NCBI RefSeq assembly: GCF_000701405.1
Contig: NZ_JNIV01000122.1
Coordinates: forward strand, 1-11,717
Source of the DNA: Deinococcus marmoris DSM 12784
GTDB lineage: Bacteria; Deinococcota; Deinococci; Deinococcales; Deinococcaceae
Direction: 5' to 3'
DNA: 11,717 bases
Part shown: positions 8,479-11,717 of the stretch, in pieces
Layout: every line of letters begins with the position of its first letter
How positions within the stretch are numbered: the first letter of the stretch is position 1
Made by a program: the position numbers and the translations under genes
Notes under the pieces: generated by a model
Database searches by the model: none
The model's input: only the letters and a program-made list of their open reading frames with translations
What the model was told of the DNA's origin: nothing

Positions 8479-9096
8479 TCATTCCTGAACGGACTTTTCC
8501 CGCGCCCGGTAGTGCAACAACACCACGCCCCCCGGAAGCGGCTGGGCCTTCAGCAGATCAAAACGGTTCAGGCCAGTGCTGCGGCCCGCTGGACTGCGGC
8601 CAAATAGAGAGATCCCCTGACCAATCACCACCGGATTGAGTTTGAGAATCACCTCGTCAATCTCCGGCAGCAGTTGGGCGGCCAGCTCTCCCCCGCCGCA
8701 GAGCCAGATGTCACGTCCAGTCTGCTCGGCTTTCAGGGACTGCACCGCAGCGATGGGAGAACCCGGAAGCACTGTCACCGCCGGGTCATCCGAGGGCGGC
8801 AACTGGCGACTGAACACGTACTGCCGCAGATGGGCGTAGGGGCTGACGATGCCCAGCCGCAGGGCCGGGTCATAGGTTCTGCGGCCCATGATCACGGTGT
8901 TAAAATGCTGACCCGCCGCGTAAATTCCCAGCGCCGTTCGGGCATGGGTAGGGAAGGCTTCGGGAAACGTTGCCGCCAGTTCGGCCAGATATGCCCCGCC
9001 CGTTTCAAAAAAATCGGTGTTGCCGTCGCCCCTGGCGATACAGCCGTCCAGCGTGCAGGCGATGAAATACACCAGTTTGCGCTTTGCCTCCAGCAC
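8479..9096 (-). CDS. Dihydrofolate reductase-family (RibD C-terminal-like) protein
   Basis: This 205-residue protein has the RibD C-terminal/DHFR-like fold. The N-terminus RKLVYFIACTLDGCIARGDG is the typical first strand and loop of this family. FNTVIMGRRTYDPAL follows, and the NADPH-binding end is DIWLCGGGELAAQLLP. The product probably reduces an unknown substrate with NADPH; it is not clearly a folate or riboflavin enzyme, and no folate or riboflavin genes are nearby. GTG 9096 is chosen because AGGGAGG (9102-9108) sits 5 nt upstream; a GTG at 9114 would place that site inside the gene. It is divergent from a TetR-family gene, with two probable operators between them, so it is a likely target of that repressor. 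Confidence 0.82.
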   Translation of the reverse strand: MLEAKRKLVYFIACTLDGCIARGDGNTDFFETGGAYLAELAATFPEAFPTHARTALGIYAAGQHFNTVIMGRRTYDPALRLGIVSPYAHLRQYVFSRQLPPSDDPAVTVLPGSPIAAVQSLKAEQTGRDIWLCGGGELAAQLLPEIDEVILKLNPVVIGQGISLFGRSPAGRSTGLNRFDLLKAQPLPGGVVLLHYRAREKSVQE

Positions 9097-9101
9097 CTCA
9101 A

Positions 9102-9108
9102 CCTCCCT
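9102..9108 (-). promoter_or_regulatory. Shine-Dalgarno deciding the DHFR-like gene start
   Basis: AGGGAGG on the minus strand is followed after 5 nt by GTG 9096. It lies within the longer frame from GTG 9114, favouring the shorter protein. Confidence 0.7.
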
Positions 9109-9112
9109 AACC

Positions 9113-9126
9113 ACTACAGATGTAGT
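9113..9126. promoter_or_regulatory. Probable TetR operator 1
   Basis: ACTACA-GA-TGTAGT is a perfect dyad in the divergent promoter region. It matches operator 2 at 11 of 14 positions, with centres 22 bp apart, about two helical turns. It would cover the start of the minus-strand transcript of the DHFR-like gene. Confidence 0.6.
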
Positions 9127-9129
9127 TCT

Positions 9130-9135
9130 AAAGTA
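9130..9135 (-). promoter_or_regulatory. Possible -10 box (TACTTT) of the DHFR-like gene
   Basis: This is a TANNNT hexamer on the minus strand between the two operators. It would give a leader of roughly 27 nt that includes the AGGGAGG ribosome site. No clear -35 box is seen. Confidence 0.3.
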
Positions 9136-9148
9136 CCACAGGCGTAGT
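9135..9148. promoter_or_regulatory. Probable TetR operator 2
   Basis: ACCACAGGCGTAGT repeats operator 1 with three changes and sits in an additional dyad, ACCAC-N7-GTGGT (9135-9151). It lies between the expected -35 and -10 positions of the TetR gene, a position suited to autorepression. Confidence 0.55.
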
Positions 9149-9157
9149 GGTCAGTGC

Positions 9158-9163
9158 TAGCCT
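9158..9163 (+). promoter_or_regulatory. -10 box (TAGCCT) of the TetR-family gene
   Basis: TAGCCT ends 6 nt before the ATG at 9170 and there is no Shine-Dalgarno, predicting a leaderless transcript. Operator 2 lies just upstream. Confidence 0.5.
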
Positions 9164-9169
9164 GCGGGT

Positions 9170-9763
9170 ATGGCTCAGAATCTGGCGCGGCGGGAGAATC
9201 TGGCAGACGCGGGGCTGCGGGTGCTGGCAGCCCTCGGCGCACGTGGCCTGACCCACCGGGCAGTAGACCGGGAAGCAGGCGTGCCGCTGGGAACCACTGC
9301 CAATTACTTCAACAGCCGCGACGCCCTGCTGGGGGCGCTGGGAGGGCGCATCTTTGAGCGGCTGGCCCCCGCTCCAGAAGTCTTCCAGAACGTCGGCACC
9401 GCGCCGCCCACGCTGAAGCTGGCCATGACATACATCCAGGACATCGTGGCCCGCACCACCCGCCACCCGGAACTGACGCTGGCCCTGTTTGAGCTGCGCC
9501 TGGAAGCCGCACGCCGCCCGGAACTAGCGCAACTCATGACCGCCACGCTGGAGCGCAACTTTGCACTGGACACGCAGTTTTACCTTCAGGCCCGCTTGCC
9601 CGGCGGCGCACGCGAGGTGACGCTCCTGCACTACGCCATTGACGGTCTGCTGCTGGACCTGCTGACCGTTTCCATCAATGGCCGCCGCGACACGGACGAA
9701 ATGGTGCAGGAACTGGTTCACCGGATTCTGGGAACAGCGGAGGCAGATCAACCCGCTTCCTGA
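9170..9763 (+). CDS. TetR/AcrR-family transcriptional regulator
   Basis: This 197-residue protein has the TetR layout. The N-terminal helix-turn-helix spans about residues 10-50, with LTHRAVDREAGVPLGTTANYF holding the recognition helix and the family's conserved aromatic-Phe ending. The C-terminal helical ligand-binding and dimer region is variable. The ligand cannot be predicted. ATG 9170 is supported by a -10 box 6 nt upstream. It is divergent from the DHFR-like gene across two dyad operators and lies 33 nt upstream of a co-directional permease, so both neighbours could be in its regulon and it probably represses itself. Confidence 0.9.
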   Translation: MAQNLARRENLADAGLRVLAALGARGLTHRAVDREAGVPLGTTANYFNSRDALLGALGGRIFERLAPAPEVFQNVGTAPPTLKLAMTYIQDIVARTTRHPELTLALFELRLEAARRPELAQLMTATLERNFALDTQFYLQARLPGGAREVTLLHYAIDGLLLDLLTVSINGRRDTDEMVQELVHRILGTAEADQPAS

Positions 9764-9783
9764 TCCTGGACATTTCTACCTGC

Positions 9784-9789
9784 TACATT
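9784..9789 (+). promoter_or_regulatory. Extended -10 box (TGC-TACATT) of the permease gene
   Basis: TACATT, preceded by TGC as in extended -10 promoters, ends 7 nt before GTG 9797. This predicts a separate leaderless transcript for the permease in the 33-nt gap after the TetR gene. Confidence 0.5.
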
Positions 9790-9796
9790 TCCCCTC

Positions 9797-10549
9797 GTGC
9801 CCGGTCCTGAAGTCCTCCTGTACGGCCTCCCGCTGGCCTTTCTGGCCGGATTCATAGACGCGGTGGCCGGGGGCGGCGGCACCATCACGCTGCCCACGCT
9901 GTTTTTCATGGGGCTTTCGCCCGCGCAGGTGGTGGCGACCAACAAACTGATGGCGATTTTCGGGTCCGCCAGCGCCACTGTGCAGTACTGGCGCAAGGGC
10001 CATGTGGATCTGGCGCTGATCGTGCGCCTCGTGCCGCTGGCCCTGATCGGCAGCGCGTTTGGCGCGTATCTGGTGCGCTTCGTCAACCCGGACGCCTTCC
10101 GCACGCTGATCGGCGTGGTCATTCTGGCGGTGGGCGCACTGGTGCTGGTCAACAAGCGCTTTGGCCTGGAGGACCATTACCCCGGCCTGACCGCCCGCAC
10201 GCTGGCCCTGACGCTGCCCGGCGCATTCATCATCGGCATCTACGACGGCTTCCTCGGCCCCGGCACTGGCACGTTTCTGATGTTTCTGTTCGCACTGACG
10301 GGCTTCAATCTGGTAGGGGCGAGTGGCAATGCGCGGGCCATCAATTTCGCCACCAATCTGGGCGCGTTCATCTTCTTTTTCATCGGCGGGAAAATGGTGT
10401 TCTGGATCGGCCTGCCGATGGGCATCGCCAACGCACTGGGCGCAACCGTGGGCGCACGCATGGCGATGTTGCGCGGCAGCGCCTTCGTGAAGTGGATTTA
10501 CGGCGGCATCGTGCTGGTGGTGGCGGCGCGGCTGTTTCTGGGAAGCTGA
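9797..10549 (+). CDS. TauE/SafE (TSUP) family membrane permease
   Basis: This 250-residue polytopic inner-membrane protein has about eight hydrophobic segments in two related halves, typical of the TSUP/TauE/SafE family, which moves sulfite, sulfonates or other small organic anions. Family marks are [20 protein letters not shown] near the N-terminus and [17 protein letters not shown] at the start of the second half, followed by [15 protein letters not shown]. The start is GTG 9797, 7 nt after a TACATT box. No sulfur-metabolism genes are adjacent, so the substrate is unknown. Regulation by the upstream TetR-family gene is possible through read-through, but it appears to have its own promoter. 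Confidence 0.9.
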   Translation: MPGPEVLLYGLPLAFLAGFIDAVAGGGGTITLPTLFFMGLSPAQVVATNKLMAIFGSASATVQYWRKGHVDLALIVRLVPLALIGSAFGAYLVRFVNPDAFRTLIGVVILAVGALVLVNKRFGLEDHYPGLTARTLALTLPGAFIIGIYDGFLGPGTGTFLMFLFALTGFNLVGASGNARAINFATNLGAFIFFFIGGKMVFWIGLPMGIANALGATVGARMAMLRGSAFVKWIYGGIVLVVAARLFLGS

Positions 10550-10669
10550 AAAGAGGCCCACGCGCATCGCCTTCTCCTTATCAACATTCCTACAGCATCA
10601 ACGTTCCCTAAACACTCAACCGTGCCTTGTGGCGCGCTTCGGGTGTATGCGCCGCGCCAGAATGGAAGC
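10550..10669. other. Permease-msrA intergenic region
   Basis: This 120-bp gap separates two co-directional genes. I see no strong hairpin and no convincing -35/-10 pair; TATGCG near 10646 is not a good match. It presumably holds the msrA promoter, but it cannot be placed. Confidence 0.3.
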
Positions 10670-11257
10670 ATGACTGACGCCACCCAGACCCCAACCAGTG
10701 AAATTCCATCCCCCGCCACCTCTAGTCCGCAGCAGGCCATCCTGGCGGGCGGCTGCTTCTGGTGTACCGAGGCCGTGATGCAGATGGTGCGCGGCGTGAC
10801 CAAGATTGAGAGCGGCTACATCGGCGGCGACACCCCGCACCCCGACTACCGCAGCGTGTGCAGCGGCACCACCGGCCACGCCGAGGCCGTGCGCGTGACC
10901 TTTGACCCGCAGGTGGTGAGCTACAAGGACCTGCTGGGCCTGTTCTTCGCCACCCACGATCCCACCTCGCTGAACCGCCAGGGCGCGGACGCCGGAACCC
11001 AGTACCGCAGCGCCGTGTTTCCCCATACCCCCGAGCAGGAGCGACAGACCCGCGAGGTCATGGCCGATCTGGACGCGCAGGACGTGTTCGGCAAGCCCAT
11101 CGTGACCAGCGTGGAACCCGCCACCGAATTCCATGTGGCCGAGGACTACCACCAGAACTACTACGCCGACAACTCGCGCCAGCCGTACTGCGTGGCCGTG
11201 ATCGCCCCCAAGGTGGCCAAACTCCGCAAGCACTACGCCGAGAAGCTGAACGCCTGA
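10670..11257 (+). CDS. msrA: Peptide methionine (S)-S-oxide reductase MsrA
   Basis: This 195-residue enzyme reduces methionine-S-sulfoxide in oxidised proteins. The catalytic motif is [10 protein letters not shown] with nucleophile Cys29 and Glu34; [27 protein letters not shown] and [10 protein letters not shown] are standard MsrA segments. Further cysteines at 32, 64 and 174 could act in recycling. About 20 low-complexity Ser/Thr/Pro residues precede the domain. ATG 10670 is chosen over an upstream GTG-type frame start at 10622 because the extra 16 residues look non-coding; only a weak GGAAG ribosome site precedes it. It ends 27 nt before a strong terminator. Repair of oxidised protein suits an oxidation-resistant organism. 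Confidence 0.96.
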   Translation: MTDATQTPTSEIPSPATSSPQQAILAGGCFWCTEAVMQMVRGVTKIESGYIGGDTPHPDYRSVCSGTTGHAEAVRVTFDPQVVSYKDLLGLFFATHDPTSLNRQGADAGTQYRSAVFPHTPEQERQTREVMADLDAQDVFGKPIVTSVEPATEFHVAEDYHQNYYADNSRQPYCVAVIAPKVAKLRKHYAEKLNA

Positions 11258-11284
11258 GCCTCGGCAGGACAGAACTCCAGCATT

Positions 11285-11328
11285 AAAGAAGGCTGAGGCA
11301 CGCATGGACGCGCCTCAGCCTTCTTTTT
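11285..11328 (+). terminator. Rho-independent terminator of msrA
   Basis: AAAGAAGGCTGAGGC (11285-11299) pairs perfectly with 11312-11326 around a 12-nt loop, and the second arm ends in TTCTTTTT. On the minus strand the first arm ends in TTCTTT, so it may also stop transcription coming from the IS side. Confidence 0.9.
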
Positions 11329-11367
11329 GAAAGCTGCCTAAACTGTTCCGCATGGAATCCATCTGGA

Positions 11368-11389
11368 CAATGGTTCGGACAGTTTTGAC
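11368..11389. repeat. IS terminal inverted repeat (right copy)
   Basis: This 22-bp segment starts CAATGGTTCGGACAGTTTTG and is the exact reverse complement of 286-307. It lies 5 bp beyond the transposase stop codon. Confidence 0.85.
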
Positions 11390-11394
11390 CACCC

Positions 11395-11717
11395 TCAAGC
11401 CGCTTTGACCCCCAAATCCAGCGGCCTGGACGGATGTTTTCCTAATTCGGCAAATCGTGCCTGGAGACCTAGATTGCTCAGTATTCGCCACGCAAAGAGC
11501 CGGTTGAAGGCCCGCCGCTTGATGTCTTCGTAGGAAAACACCAGTGAAGTGGCCGGGCGACCCTGGAGGCCAGCGGCCTCCAGCAGCACTTCTGCCCGTC
11601 CCAGACTGAGCGCGAAGAACGCAGTATTCCAATGGTTCTCCAGAGCCTGCGTCTGACGAAGCTGGCAGGTGGTCAGCCCTGCAAACTGTTTTGCATCGCG
11701 GAACACGAACTCCAACT
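11395..11717 (-). CDS. IS4-type transposase, C-terminal part (cut by window edge)
   Basis: About 107 C-terminal residues are visible, entering from beyond the window and ending at TGA 11395-11397. The segment EFVFRDAKQF has the spacing E-(6)-K of the C-terminal IS4 signature, with the glutamate probably the third residue of the DDE catalytic triad. It is followed by GLTTCQLRQTQALENHWNTA, typical of the helical end of this group. The first two catalytic aspartates lie outside the window. No start is visible, so whether this copy is intact is unknown. Confidence 0.8.
   Translation of the reverse strand, partial: LEFVFRDAKQFAGLTTCQLRQTQALENHWNTAFFALSLGRAEVLLEAAGLQGRPATSLVFSYEDIKRRAFNRLFAWRILSNLGLQARFAELGKHPSRPLDLGVKAA

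Larger units (their letters stand above)
11368..11717 (-). mobile_element. Right insertion-sequence copy, 3' end only
   Basis: This is the 3' end of an IS with the same orientation as the left copy. It comprises the terminal inverted repeat (11368-11389), 5 nt, and the end of a leftward transposase gene that enters from outside the window. The outside flank (ending ATCTGGA at 11367) differs from that of the left copy. Confidence 0.8.

Overview
The window looks like Deinococcus chromosomal (or megaplasmid) DNA. It is GC-rich, its proteins have a Deinococcus-like character (a DeoD-type phosphorylase, a GluQ-RS, a CHASE3-GGDEF protein, an MsrA with a GCFWC motif), and many genes have a TANNNT -10 box only 6-10 nt before the start codon, the leaderless arrangement known to be common in Deinococcus. 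The genus is inferred from these traits, not from a database search.

The edges are two partial copies of one insertion sequence. At the left (1-307) lie the 5' part of a leftward transposase gene, its leader and a terminal inverted repeat. At the right (11368-11717) lie the 3' part of a leftward transposase gene and the other terminal repeat. The outer 22 bp of the two ends are identical in inverted orientation. Both transposases run leftward, so about 11.06 kb of ordinary genes is bracketed by IS copies in direct orientation. Next to the left IS are a MITE-like, hairpin-rich repeat (312-447), a 15-bp perfect hairpin that probably terminates the leftward genes (462-498), and an 18-bp tandem repeat that copies the deoD stop codon three times (515-568).

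From 552 to 9096 every gene is on the minus strand. In transcription order these are a dihydrofolate reductase-family protein, gluQ (glutamyl-queuosine tRNA-Asp synthetase), trpB-trpA (tryptophan synthase, ATGA overlap), a membrane CHASE3-HAMP-GAF-like-GGDEF diguanylate cyclase, a secreted DsbA-like thiol oxidoreductase overlapping an AlaX-type alanyl-tRNA editing protein, and deoD. Most gaps contain a potential promoter, so this is a series of short units rather than one operon.

From 9170 to 11257 the genes are on the plus strand: a TetR/AcrR-family regulator divergent from the DHFR-like gene, a TauE/SafE-family permease, and msrA, which ends in a strong hairpin terminator. Two 14-bp dyad sites, 22 bp apart, lie between the divergent genes and are the probable TetR operators.

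I found no CRISPR array, tRNA, rRNA, phage or defence module. The gene content is mostly housekeeping. The most interesting material is regulatory and mobile: the paired TetR operators, a large perfect palindrome upstream of trpBA, the IS leader hairpin that can mask the transposase Shine-Dalgarno sequence, the MITE-like repeat, the triplicated deoD stop, and a C8 tract where the cyclase lacks its inhibitory site.
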